A stretch of 13,487 nt of DNA, taken from the NCBI GenBank assembly GCA_041599115.1, contig JBFHXF010000053.1:1-13487 (forward strand), in the 5' to 3' direction. Below, piece by piece: positions 1-5,898 of this stretch; position 1 is the stretch's first letter, and the number at the start of each line of letters is the position of its first letter. A program made the position numbers and the translations under genes. The stretch is from JACZUI01 sp041599115. GTDB taxonomy: Bacteria; Actinomycetota; Acidimicrobiia; Spongiisociales; ZC4RG35. The notes under the pieces are model-generated. The model saw only the letters and a list, made by a program, of their open reading frames with translations. It made no database searches and had not been told where the DNA came from.

Positions 1-362
1 ATCGAGGAGAAGATAAGGGGTACCAGAACTCCACGAAACTCCTCCGAATGGACCAGGTATGTCGACCCGTTCCGCATCTCCACCACGAAGCGGTGACGAC
101 CATCGAATAGCCCCGGCATCCCCACTCGTCCCAGCCATTCGAGGACCCGATTCGGCTCGCAAACGGTAACTGTCGGCTTGAAGGTCTTCGCCGACCCGCC
201 GGGAGGGCGGATGACCACCTGCAGTCGGTGCCCAAGCGCAACCGGTCCAGCCGCTTCGATCATGAATGGGTTCCAGCCGGCGAACTCGTCCACGGCGACG
301 AGCATTGCCCAAACCTCTTCTGGAGTCGCCTCGATTTCGACTTCAGTGGTGATCGACCTCAC
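1..362 (-). CDS. SRPBCC-family protein (START/polyketide-cyclase-like fold), 3' end outside window
   Basis: The reading frame opens at a GTG (362-360) and stays open to base 1, giving 120 codons. It begins VRSITTEVEIEATPEEVWAM and continues through DEFAGWNPFM and a run of alternating hydrophobic strands. That is the usual start of the SRPBCC/Bet v1-like helix-grip fold: strand, helix with EEVW, then a W-N-P turn. These proteins bind a hydrophobic small ligand in a deep cavity, and the ligand cannot be read from sequence. The GTG overlaps the TGA of the upstream membrane gene in a GTGA, so the two are translationally coupled and share the operator-controlled promoter near 805-833. The C-terminus is missing only because the window ends. 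I am confident of the fold, not of any reaction. Confidence 0.8.
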   Translation of the reverse strand, partial: MRSITTEVEIEATPEEVWAMLVAVDEFAGWNPFMIEAAGPVALGHRLQVVIRPPGGSAKTFKPTVTVCEPNRVLEWLGRVGMPGLFDGRHRFVVEMRNGSTYLVHSEEFRGVLVPLIFSS

Positions 363-769
363 GAGACCCTTCCCGGAGAGCGACGAAGCACGGCAGCCTG
401 GCTGATGGCGAAAAGAGCCACAACCGCTGAAACTCCGGCGAGCAGAACCTTGCCCTCGCTGCTCATCGAACCGGGAAATGCGGCGAGTATCCCCACGGCG
501 CCGATGACCCACGTCACGTCGGCAAGGGTGGTCGCAATCGCCTGTGGGCGATCGAGCAGCTCCCGGCGGACGTTGATCAGGGTGAGAACACCAAACGCGA
601 CAACGCCGAGGCCGACCAGTACCAGAACCGCAAACGGTATCTCCATGTAATCGGCCAGCGGGGCTGATAACCCGGCAGCGACCGCCCCCGAGATGATGGA
701 GAACCAGCCGTTCGCCATCAACACCTTCCGCAATGTTCGATCTGAGCTCTTGTCGGTCGTCGTGACCAT
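359..769 (-). CDS. Small four-helix integral membrane protein, function unknown
   Basis: This 136-residue protein has four clear hydrophobic segments at about residues 20-40, 44-66, 80-100 and 106-127, separated by short charged loops (the second loop is NVRRELLDRP). The N-terminal 15 residues are polar and charged and there is no cleavable signal peptide. I do not recognise the family; it resembles other small uncharacterised actinobacterial membrane proteins paired with SRPBCC genes. The ATG at 769 is preceded by a strong Shine-Dalgarno (GAGGAGG, 780-774), which fixes the start. Its stop overlaps the GTG of the SRPBCC gene by 4 bases. It is the first gene of an operon with a near-consensus promoter and a double palindromic operator, so expression is probably held down until a signal releases a repressor. 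No regulator gene lies in the window. Confidence 0.75.
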   Translation of the reverse strand: MVTTTDKSSDRTLRKVLMANGWFSIISGAVAAGLSAPLADYMEIPFAVLVLVGLGVVAFGVLTLINVRRELLDRPQAIATTLADVTWVIGAVGILAAFPGSMSSEGKVLLAGVSAVVALFAISQAAVLRRSPGRVS

Positions 770-786
770 CTCGCCTCCTCTGGGTA

Positions 787-827
787 TAACTAATATCCTT
801 AGTCACTGTAACTAAGAGACTTAGTTA
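787..827. promoter_or_regulatory. Two tandem 19-bp operator palindromes overlapping the promoter
   Basis: Site 1 (809-827) is a perfect inverted repeat, TAACTAAG-AGA-CTTAGTTA, lying between the -35 and -10. Site 2 (787-805) reads TAACTAA-TATCC-TTAGTCA, one base off a full palindrome in the outer arm, and covers the end of the -10 and the predicted start site. Both share TAACTAA-N5-TTAGTYA and their centres are 22 bp apart, about two helical turns, so two repressor dimers could bind the same DNA face. Palindromes of this size suit MarR- or TetR-type dimers. That assignment is inference, because no regulator is encoded here. Confidence 0.7.
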
Positions 828-833
828 TGTCAA
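805..833 (-). promoter_or_regulatory. Strong sigma-70-type promoter of the membrane protein/SRPBCC operon
   Basis: On the minus strand TTGACA (833-828) is followed after exactly 17 bases by TACAGT (810-805). The expected transcription start is near 798, leaving a leader of about 29 nt with a GAGGAGG ribosome site. The -35 is a perfect consensus match, the best in the window. The spacer is filled by a perfect palindrome (see operator). The -35 lies just downstream of the dnaB stop codon, so dnaB transcripts could also read through it. Confidence 0.75.
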
Positions 834-838
834 GGTGG

Positions 839-2203
839 CTAGCTGACGTCCCGTCCCAGGTTGGCAAAGCGGGTGAACTCGGGCTGGAAGGTGAGCTCTA
901 CGGGACCGGTGGAACCGGCCCGGTGTTTGGCCACGATGACCTCTGCCAGGCCCCGTTTCTCCTGCTCCTCGGGGTGGTAGTACTCGTGCCGGTAGATGAA
1001 CATAACCACGTCGGCGTCCTGCTCAATGGCGCCTGACTCTCGCAGATCGGAAAGTCTTGGTCGTTTGTCCTCTCTCGACTCCAGAGATCTGTTGAGCTGA
1101 GAAACAGCGATGATCGGCACTTCCAACTCACGGGCGAGGTTCTTCAGATTCCGGGTGATCTCCGATATCTCCTGTTGGCGGTTCTCCCGGTTGGAGGCCT
1201 GCATCAGCTGGAGATAGTCGACAACAACCAGGGACAGCCCCGATCTGCGTTTGAGACGCCGACACTTGGCCCGGATATCGGTCACCGTCACCACCGGGGA
1301 GTCATCGATATAGATCGGGGCTTTGAACATCTTTCCGGCGGCGTCCACGACTTTTTGCCAGAGGGGCCCCAGCTGTCCTGATCTCAACTTCATCGAGTCG
1401 ACCTTGCCAACAGATGAGAGGATCCGTTGGACGATCTCTTCCTTCGACATCTCCAGCGAGAAGATGGCTACCGGCTCATTCGTGAGAGCGACATTGATGG
1501 CGATGCCGGTGGCGAGCGAGGACTTTCCCATGGCGGGTCTGGCTGCGATCACGACGAGATTCGCTGGTTGGAGTCCCGCCAGCTTCTTGTCCAGGTCAAC
1601 AAAGCCAGTCGAAAGACCGGCCAGATCGGCCCCGCTCTCCTCGAGCAACTCGATGTGCTCCAAGACCTCCTTGAACAAGGGCCCGACCTCAAGAAGACTC
1701 TGTGACGTTCTCCTCTCGGCGACACCAAGCACAACCTGCTCCGCACGATCAAGGACCGTGGAGATCTCCTCATCTATGTCGAAAGCAACATCGGTGATCG
1801 TGGCCCCGGCCCGTATCAGCTCGCGACGCTTGGCGTGCTCTTCGACAATGTCCGCGTAGTAGACGACATTCGATGTCGAAGGCACGATGTCGACCAGACG
1901 GGTCAGATAGGCCACACCACCAATCTTGTCCAGCTCGCCTTTGCGACGCAGCACCTCGGACACCGTGACTGCGTCGACCGGCTGACTCGTGTCGAACAGT
2001 TCGCGCATCGATTCGAAGATCGCCTGATGAGCCGGGACGTAGAAGTCCTCCGGATGAATGCGGTCCATGACCTCATTGACCGCTTCTTCGGAGAGAAGAA
2101 CCGCGCCCAGCACCGACTCCTCAGATTCACGGGAATGCGGTGGGTTTCGGTACCCCGGCCGCATCGGGCGTTGTTCGGTCAATTGATCCACGTTTGTCCT
2201 CAC
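839..2203 (-). CDS. dnaB: Replicative DNA helicase DnaB
   Basis: This is the hexameric replicative helicase, which unwinds DNA ahead of the fork using ATP. The 454 residues match the usual length. The N-terminal domain (about 23-130) has the SEESVLGAVLLS and PEDFY...H..IF signatures. The RecA-like C-terminal domain carries Walker A (ARPAMGKSS, 221-229), Walker B (LVVVDYLQL, 325-333), the SQLNRSLE segment (368-375), DLRESGAIEQDAD (386-398) and the HRAGSTG arginine-finger region (427-433). No intein interrupts the Walker A, where actinobacterial DnaB often carries one. The reading frame starts at GTG 2203, but a GTG at 2191 has a better-placed GAGG site (6-nt spacing) and would give 450 residues. 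It is the last gene of the rpsF-ssb-rpsR-rplI group, separated from it by an extra hydrolase gene and 190 bp of leader. Confidence 0.97.
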   Translation of the reverse strand: MRTNVDQLTEQRPMRPGYRNPPHSRESEESVLGAVLLSEEAVNEVMDRIHPEDFYVPAHQAIFESMRELFDTSQPVDAVTVSEVLRRKGELDKIGGVAYLTRLVDIVPSTSNVVYYADIVEEHAKRRELIRAGATITDVAFDIDEEISTVLDRAEQVVLGVAERRTSQSLLEVGPLFKEVLEHIELLEESGADLAGLSTGFVDLDKKLAGLQPANLVVIAARPAMGKSSLATGIAINVALTNEPVAIFSLEMSKEEIVQRILSSVGKVDSMKLRSGQLGPLWQKVVDAAGKMFKAPIYIDDSPVVTVTDIRAKCRRLKRRSGLSLVVVDYLQLMQASNRENRQQEISEITRNLKNLARELEVPIIAVSQLNRSLESREDKRPRLSDLRESGAIEQDADVVMFIYRHEYYHPEEQEKRGLAEVIVAKHRAGSTGPVELTFQPEFTRFANLGRDVS

Positions 2204-2254
2204 CTACAAGTTGCCATGAGCCACCGACAGATTCTGGGGCCCTGGCGCGCAAGA

Positions 2255-2269
2255 CCCCGCCTAGCGGGG
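2255..2269. other. GC-rich hairpin in the dnaB leader
   Basis: CCCCGC-CTA-GCGGGG forms a perfect 6-bp stem with a 3-base loop. A second, weaker stem (CCGC-CGTCA-GCGG) lies just upstream on the dnaB mRNA side, around 2279-2291. Neither is followed by a T-run on either strand, so they are not good intrinsic terminators. They sit in the dnaB leader about 50-90 nt before the start codon and could tune readthrough from the ribosomal genes. Confidence 0.35.
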
Positions 2270-2303
2270 AAGCTGAGCCGCCGTCAGCGGGGGAAGTAAG
2301 CAG

Positions 2304-2332
2304 AACTTAGACCACGGCGGCCGAGGGGCCAA
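2304..2332 (-). promoter_or_regulatory. Possible dnaB promoter (weak)
   Basis: On the minus strand TTGGCC (2332-2327) and TAAGTT (2309-2304) are separated by 17 bases, matching -35/-10 spacing but only partly the consensus. The 190-bp gap between the hydrolase stop and dnaB is the largest in the array, and a separate dnaB promoter there would make sense. No other -10/-35 pair in the gap looked better. Confidence 0.3.
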
Positions 2333-2350
2333 CCTGATCTCGTGTTTGTT

Positions 2351-2386
2351 TTTCGCGGTGGAAGACATTGACAGGAGACCGCGAAA
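2351..2386. repeat. Perfect 9-bp inverted repeat with 18-bp loop
   Basis: TTTCGCGGT (2351-2359) and ACCGCGAAA (2378-2386) are exact inverted copies separated by 18 bases. It lies directly after the hydrolase stop codon and upstream of the candidate dnaB promoter. A shorter palindrome, AATTAG-TCG-CTAATT, overlaps the hydrolase stop itself (2385-2399). No T-tract follows on the transcribed strand, so a protein-binding site or mRNA-processing hairpin is as likely as a terminator. Confidence 0.5.
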
Positions 2387-2393
2387 TTAGTCG

Positions 2394-2912
2394 CTAATTC
2401 TCCGGGAAGCCCGCCCTGACCGTCTCCCGAATCAGCAGGTTGAACTGCTCGGGCTTTTCGAGATTCCAAACATGCCCTGCTTCGGAGATGATCTCAAGAC
2501 GCGCACCAGGGATCTTGGCCGCCATTTCCTTTGAAGCACGGAGGTTGGGTCGGTCGTTGGCCCCGCAGGCCACAGTGGTCGGAACGCGCACGTCTGGCAG
2601 CGAGGACCTGAAGTCAACGCCGGACGCGCTCCTCACGGCCGAGAGAAAACCATCCTTTCCCGTCGACATGGCGTCCTCTCTTGCGGCAGCTTTGATGTGG
2701 TTTCCCCGAATCGAGAAAGGACCGAGATCCTTCGACCTGCCAAGACCCGGCAGGTCCGGGGCAACAATGTGGAACGAATCCTTCAGCGCATCGATCTGCG
2801 GCATCCACATTCGATGACCCATGCCTAGCCCATGAAGCAGCAGCAAGGTGGGACGGCGGGGGTTGGGTATTTCGAAATGGAATGGGCGAGCCGTCACACC
2901 GAAGTCGTTCAA
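2394..2912 (-). CDS. Internally truncated alpha/beta-hydrolase lacking the nucleophile elbow, probably inactive
   Basis: The 172-residue frame starts like an alpha/beta hydrolase: an oxyanion-hole HGLGMG at 27-32 and APDLPGLGRS at 51-60. It ends like one too, with the acid-strand motif VACGANDRPN (D120) and the catalytic-His motif EAGH (H147). Family members are usually about 250 residues. Here the middle is missing: residue 68 (GPFSI) runs into AAAREDAM and then the region before the acid strand, with no GxSxG anywhere, and no other frame supplies it. About 70-80 residues with the nucleophile and part of the cap appear to have been deleted in frame. The start is a TTG (2912) with no evident Shine-Dalgarno, 6 bp after the rplI stop, so translation would depend on coupling. 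It is probably a decaying gene or a non-catalytic relic, and the intact frame leaves open a retained role. Confidence 0.7.
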   Translation of the reverse strand: MNDFGVTARPFHFEIPNPRRPTLLLLHGLGMGHRMWMPQIDALKDSFHIVAPDLPGLGRSKDLGPFSIRGNHIKAAAREDAMSTGKDGFLSAVRSASGVDFRSSLPDVRVPTTVACGANDRPNLRASKEMAAKIPGARLEIISEAGHVWNLEKPEQFNLLIRETVRAGFPEN

Positions 2913-2918
2913 CGAAGG

Positions 2919-3368
2919 CTACGACGCCGGAATGACGTCGAGCGTTAGCGGGAACTCGACCTCGGGATGCAACTTCACATGGATCTCGTGTAGCCCGATG
3001 GCCTTTATTGGGCGCGCCACAGAAATGACGCCTTTCTCCAGTTCGATTCCGGTGAACCGCTTCACTCCCTCGGCAATGTCGGTCACGGAGACAGAGCCGT
3101 AGAGCTGACCCTCGTCGCCGGCCTGCGCGGCGAGAACGACGCGGGTGCCGACCAGTTGCGTCGCAATGGACTCGGCGGCCTCCTTGGCCCTGCGCTCAGT
3201 CTCCAGGCGGGCGGCACGAGTCGCTTCGGCCTGGGCGAGCATCCCATCACTGGCCGGGACCGCCTTCTTCCTGGGTAGTAGAAAGTTGCGGGCGTAGCCG
3301 TCGGCCACATCGACCACATCGCCACGATGGCCCAGTTGGGTGACATCGGCGGTGAGTATCAGCTTCAT
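2919..3368 (-). CDS. rplI: 50S ribosomal protein L9
   Basis: The 149 residues match the family length and two-domain plan. The N-terminal rRNA-binding domain begins MKLILTADVTQLGHRGDVV and includes the signature DGYARNFLLPRKKA (about 23-36). A long charged connecting helix (about 45-75, rich in A, E, R and K) leads to the C-terminal domain with GQLYGSVSVTDIA and the final HPEVEFPLTLDVIP. The ATG overlaps the rpsR stop as ATGA, and no strong ribosome site precedes it, so translation is coupled to S18. It sits in the conserved rpsF-ssb-rpsR-rplI order. Confidence 0.97.
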   Translation of the reverse strand: MKLILTADVTQLGHRGDVVDVADGYARNFLLPRKKAVPASDGMLAQAEATRAARLETERRAKEAAESIATQLVGTRVVLAAQAGDEGQLYGSVSVTDIAEGVKRFTGIELEKGVISVARPIKAIGLHEIHVKLHPEVEFPLTLDVIPAS

Positions 3369-3643
3369 CTCGAGCCAGAGCCCAGGTAGGGAAGGAGGGC
3401 CATCTCGCGGGCATTCTTGATGGCAATGGCCACCTCACGCTGATGGTTCGGGCAGTTGCCGTTCATGCGGCGCCCCCGGATCTTTCCCCTGTCGGAGACA
3501 TACTTCCGCAAAACGGAAACGTTCTTCCAATCTATGTATTCGACATTCTCCTTGCAGAAGGCGCAGGGCTTGGGACGTCCCCGACGCATTTCCGGGCCGC
3601 GCCGACGTTTGGGACGGGGGTTGTTGGTGCTCTTTCTAGCCAT
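3365..3643 (-). CDS. rpsR: 30S ribosomal protein S18 (zinc-binding form)
   Basis: This 92-residue protein binds S6 on the platform of the small subunit. After a basic N-terminal tail (KRRRGPEMRRGRPK) come CAFC (C27, C30), the core IDWKNVSVLRKYVSDRGKI, and C64 with H67 in NGNCPNHQR. The Cys/Cys/Cys/His set marks the zinc-binding version of S18; many genomes also carry a zinc-free paralogue used under zinc starvation. The ATG is preceded by AGGAG about 10 nt upstream, inside the gap after ssb, and the stop overlaps the rplI start. Confidence 0.97.
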   Translation of the reverse strand: MARKSTNNPRPKRRRGPEMRRGRPKPCAFCKENVEYIDWKNVSVLRKYVSDRGKIRGRRMNGNCPNHQREVAIAIKNAREMALLPYLGSGSR

Positions 3644-3660
3644 GTAGTTCTAACTCCTGA

Positions 3661-4107
3661 TCAAAAAGGGGCTTCGTCGGGGCCATAGCTCTCCCGGGCG
3701 ACCGGCGCCGGCGGCACCGTGCTCGCTTCTTTGGAATTCCAGTCGCCGCCCGAACGAGTCGTCTTGTTTACGGTGGCGGTGGCCCAGCGCAGAGATGGTC
3801 CGATCTCGTCGACCTGGATCTCCACGACTGATCGCTTGTCTCCCTGGTCGGTCTCCCAGGACCGCTGCTCGAGACGGCCGGTAACGATGACCCGGGCACC
3901 CTTTTGCAGAGACTCGGCCGCGCTCTCGGCCTGTTCTCTCCAAACCGTGCCGGTGAAGAAGCTGGTGTCTTCCTGCCATTCGCCGTCCTGACCCCGCCAA
4001 CGTCGGTTGACGGCGAGACGGATCTTGGCCATGGCCACCCCGGACGGAGTGAAGCGCAATTCGGGATCGTCCACCAGATTCCCGATGAGTGTGACATTGT
4101 TCGACAT
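3661..4107 (-). CDS. ssb: Single-stranded DNA-binding protein
   Basis: SSB coats single-stranded DNA at forks and during repair. The 148 residues hold an OB fold (about 1-105) opening MSNNVTLIGNLVDDPELRFTPSG, with AKIRLAVNRRW, TSFFTGTVWREQAE and KGARVIVTGRLEQRSWE. A short disordered linker follows, and the extreme C-terminus is DEAPF, the acidic-hydrophobic tail that recruits repair and replication partners. The ATG is preceded by AGAGGAG with about 7-nt spacing. The gap to rpsR is 17 bp. The linker is short compared with many actinobacterial SSBs. Confidence 0.97.
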   Translation of the reverse strand: MSNNVTLIGNLVDDPELRFTPSGVAMAKIRLAVNRRWRGQDGEWQEDTSFFTGTVWREQAESAAESLQKGARVIVTGRLEQRSWETDQGDKRSVVEIQVDEIGPSLRWATATVNKTTRSGGDWNSKEASTVPPAPVARESYGPDEAPF

Positions 4108-4168
4108 CTGAGTTCTCCTCTACTCGAGTCCCATAACGACTATGCCGCGTAGTTGGGACAGATTCCAG

Positions 4169-4456
4169 TCAGCCGCCCAGACGAACGATCTTGTGGCGGA
4201 CGACTTCGTCGGCCAGTGACAGGATGCGATCCACCTCGTCGATCGCCCCGGGCTCGGCCTCGAACTTGATCACCGAGTAGTAGCCCTCAGAGAGATGATC
4301 GATCTCGTAGGCAAAGCGGCGTTTGCCCCAGAGATCGCTTCCCTGGACGCTGGCCCCCTTCTCATTGAGGAACTTCACCAGATCGCCTACCTTGGCGTCG
4401 ATCTCGTCCTCCGCCAGATCCGGACGATGAATCGTCATTACTTCATAACCGCGCAT
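4169..4456 (-). CDS. rpsF: 30S ribosomal protein S6
   Basis: The 95-residue protein (MRGYEVMTIHRPDLAEDE...) has the full S6 ferredoxin-like fold, including GKRRFAYEI, YYSVIKFEAEP and the end EVVRHKIVRLGG. The frame is open further upstream, but the ATG at 4456 has a textbook AGGAGG (4466-4461) at the right distance and gives the standard S6 N-terminus, so upstream ATGs are discarded. S6 pairs with S18, encoded two genes downstream. The 61-bp gap to ssb has only a ribosome site and a small CATA-N5-TATG palindrome. Confidence 0.96.
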   Translation of the reverse strand: MRGYEVMTIHRPDLAEDEIDAKVGDLVKFLNEKGASVQGSDLWGKRRFAYEIDHLSEGYYSVIKFEAEPGAIDEVDRILSLADEVVRHKIVRLGG

Positions 4457-4557
4457 ATGACCTCCTGTGGACATCCTCATGGAAGGCCCCACCATTCGAT
4501 GGAGCAGGGGCGTGCCGCGTCGGCGGCGCGAGACGCCGATGCGATTCGGCAATGGTA
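4457..4557 (-). promoter_or_regulatory. Structured rpsF leader with candidate promoter
   Basis: On the minus strand a TACCAT box (4557-4552) could be a -10 with a start near 4545. The leader then holds GCCG-CCGACG-CGGC (4527-4514) and a longer hairpin, GCCCC-tgct-CCAT-cga-ATGG-t-GGGGC (4511-4486), nine pairs with an asymmetric internal loop, ending about 20 nt before the AGGAGG. Many bacteria have an S6:S18-binding leader here that represses the operon. The position fits, but I could not match the published consensus confidently. The loop CCGACG does contain the CCG triplet typical of that motif. Confidence 0.35.
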
Positions 4558-4564
4558 GACCCGA

Positions 4565-4969
4565 TCACCGTCTTTCGACATTCGAGAGGGCGGCGGCTTG
4601 TTGGAAATCATAGGCACCGAGAGGGGTCTCCAGAACCCATCGGACAGGGCCGGGGGATCGGTACGCCGCACACGGTTCGGCTTGGCACGGATTCATTTCC
4701 GCACCACCGACAAGGGCCCCCGACGAGTCGAACCACCAGATGTCGAGGGGGATGTGTGTGTTGAGCATCCCAAAGGCAACTTCGGTGGGAGCGTCATAAA
4801 CGAACAACATCCCGTCGATCTTCTCGGGCAGTCGCTCGATCTCCCGAAGCCCTTGATGACGCTCCGAGGGCTGATCGGCCACCCAAACCGTCAAAGCCTG
4901 GTGGTCAACCTCCACCCTGGTGGTGGGAAAAGGCCCGCGAGACAGGGAGCCGGCACACGCGACCAACAA
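4565..4969 (-). CDS. DUF192-family lipoprotein, start codon unclear
   Basis: The mature part matches DUF192 (COG1430): VDHQALTVWVADQPSERHQGLREIERLPEKIDGMLFVY, then the VAFGMLNTHIPLDIWWFD segment with its conserved turn, and VLETPLGAYD near the end. The function is unknown; the family consists of small secreted or periplasmic beta-rich proteins. The first usable start here is a TTG at 4969, which leaves only MLV before a perfect lipobox LVAC. The same frame upstream encodes a proper signal peptide (HVRP-LVLLLLVAC) running across the panB stop, but it has no ATG, GTG, TTG or CTG before an in-frame TGA near 5050. ATT at 5008 or ATC at 5014 are the only near-start codons. The real start is probably upstream of 4969. 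Confidence 0.75.
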   Translation of the reverse strand: MLVACAGSLSRGPFPTTRVEVDHQALTVWVADQPSERHQGLREIERLPEKIDGMLFVYDAPTEVAFGMLNTHIPLDIWWFDSSGALVGGAEMNPCQAEPCAAYRSPGPVRWVLETPLGAYDFQQAAALSNVERR

Positions 4970-4977
4970 AAGAAGGA

Positions 4978-5829
4978 CTAGAGGGCGGACGTGCGACCCT
5001 TGATCAATTCTGATGCGACCTCGTCTGTGACGTGATAGGACTCCTCGTCACCGGGAAAGGCTCCGCTGTCCACATCTGCGACGAATCGCTTCACCGCCTC
5101 GACTGCTTCCTCGGCCAGGTTGGCATAGGGGCGAACGAACTTGGGACGATGTCCAAATCCAAGGCCGAGCACGTCATGAAAGACCAGGACCTGGCCGTCG
5201 GTTCCGCGTCCTGCCCCAATGCCGATGGTGGGGACGCTGACCTCCTTGGTGATGATCTCGCCTAATACGTCAGGCACTCCTTCGATGACTATCGAAAAGA
5301 CGCCTGCGTCCGCCAGTGCCTTGGCGTCATCGATCATCTCGTGGGCTGCTTCGACCAACTTGCCTTGGACCTTGAAACCACCCATTGCGTGAAAGCTCTG
5401 CGGTGTCAGGCCGACATGGCCCATCACGGGGATTTCTGCGTCGAGGATCGCCTTGATCGCCGGAACACGCTTGCTCCCGCCCTCGAGCTTGACCGCTTCG
5501 GCTCCCCCCTCCCTGACGAGACGGCCGGCGTTGAGCACCGCATCGGAGAGCGTGGTGTGAAAGGTCAGCCAGGGCATGTCGACAACGACGAGAGCAGAGG
5601 GCGCGGCCCGACCCACCGCTCGGGCATGGACGATCATCTCCTCGATACCGATACCGAGCGTCGAGTCCATGCCGTGGACCACGTTTGCCGCCGAATCTCC
5701 CACAAGGATGATGTCAACGCCGGCGCGGTCGGCGATCAGCGCCGACGGATAGTCGTACGCCGTGAGCATGGAAATCTTGGGACCGCCCTTGCGTTCCCGG
5801 ATCTGGGGGGTTGTGACCTTGCCGGCCAT
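4978..5829 (-). CDS. panB: 3-methyl-2-oxobutanoate hydroxymethyltransferase (ketopantoate synthase)
   Basis: PanB transfers a one-carbon unit from methylene-THF to ketoisovalerate, the first committed step to pantothenate and CoA. The frame shows all family signatures: SMLTAYDYPSALIAD, VGDSAANVVHG (Mg-binding Asp), VVVDMPW, AVKLEGG, PVMGHVGLTPQS, the catalytic Glu in VIEGVPD and IGIGAGRGTDGQVLV. From ATG 5829 it has 283 residues; the frame also allows ATG 5835 and GTG 5853 (291 residues). I prefer 5829 because a TACCCT box lies 7 nt before it and no Shine-Dalgarno precedes any of the three. The 3' end overlaps the signal-peptide region of the DUF192 lipoprotein. Confidence 0.95.
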   Translation of the reverse strand: MAGKVTTPQIRERKGGPKISMLTAYDYPSALIADRAGVDIILVGDSAANVVHGMDSTLGIGIEEMIVHARAVGRAAPSALVVVDMPWLTFHTTLSDAVLNAGRLVREGGAEAVKLEGGSKRVPAIKAILDAEIPVMGHVGLTPQSFHAMGGFKVQGKLVEAAHEMIDDAKALADAGVFSIVIEGVPDVLGEIITKEVSVPTIGIGAGRGTDGQVLVFHDVLGLGFGHRPKFVRPYANLAEEAVEAVKRFVADVDSGAFPGDEESYHVTDEVASELIKGRTSAL

Positions 5830-5836
5830 GACCATA

Positions 5837-5842
5837 AGGGTA
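5837..5842 (-). promoter_or_regulatory. Candidate leaderless -10 box for panB
   Basis: TACCCT is followed by 7 bases and then ATG 5829, the spacing at which transcription would start at or next to the start codon. No -35 match is visible. It is one of five similar boxes in this window. panB might also be read from the nfo transcript, whose stop is about 45-70 bp upstream. Confidence 0.4.
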
Positions 5843-5898
5843 CTTGACGTCACGAGTTGGGATAGCGGCGCCGTCCGTTTGTTGAACTCTTCGAACCC

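Noticed and set aside
178..650. Plus-strand open frames at the left end
   Set aside because: They are antisense shadows of the SRPBCC and four-helix membrane genes and have low-complexity Ser/Thr/Arg translations.
839..2203. Intein in DnaB
   Set aside because: The Walker A region and the rest of the helicase are continuous at normal length.
1323..2299. Plus-strand open frames across dnaB
   Set aside because: They overlap dnaB completely and show only mirror-frame composition.
4122..4129. ACTCGAGT palindrome in the rpsF-ssb gap
   Set aside because: Short, unrepeated and overlapping ribosome-site sequence; nothing supports a regulatory role.
4457..4552. 32-residue N-terminal extension of S6
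   Set aside because: The AGGAGG before ATG 4456 and the standard 95-residue S6 length show the upstream part is untranslated leader.
5845..5852. TGACGTCA palindrome just upstream of the panB -10 candidate
   Set aside because: A single 8-bp palindrome with no second copy; expected by chance at this scale.
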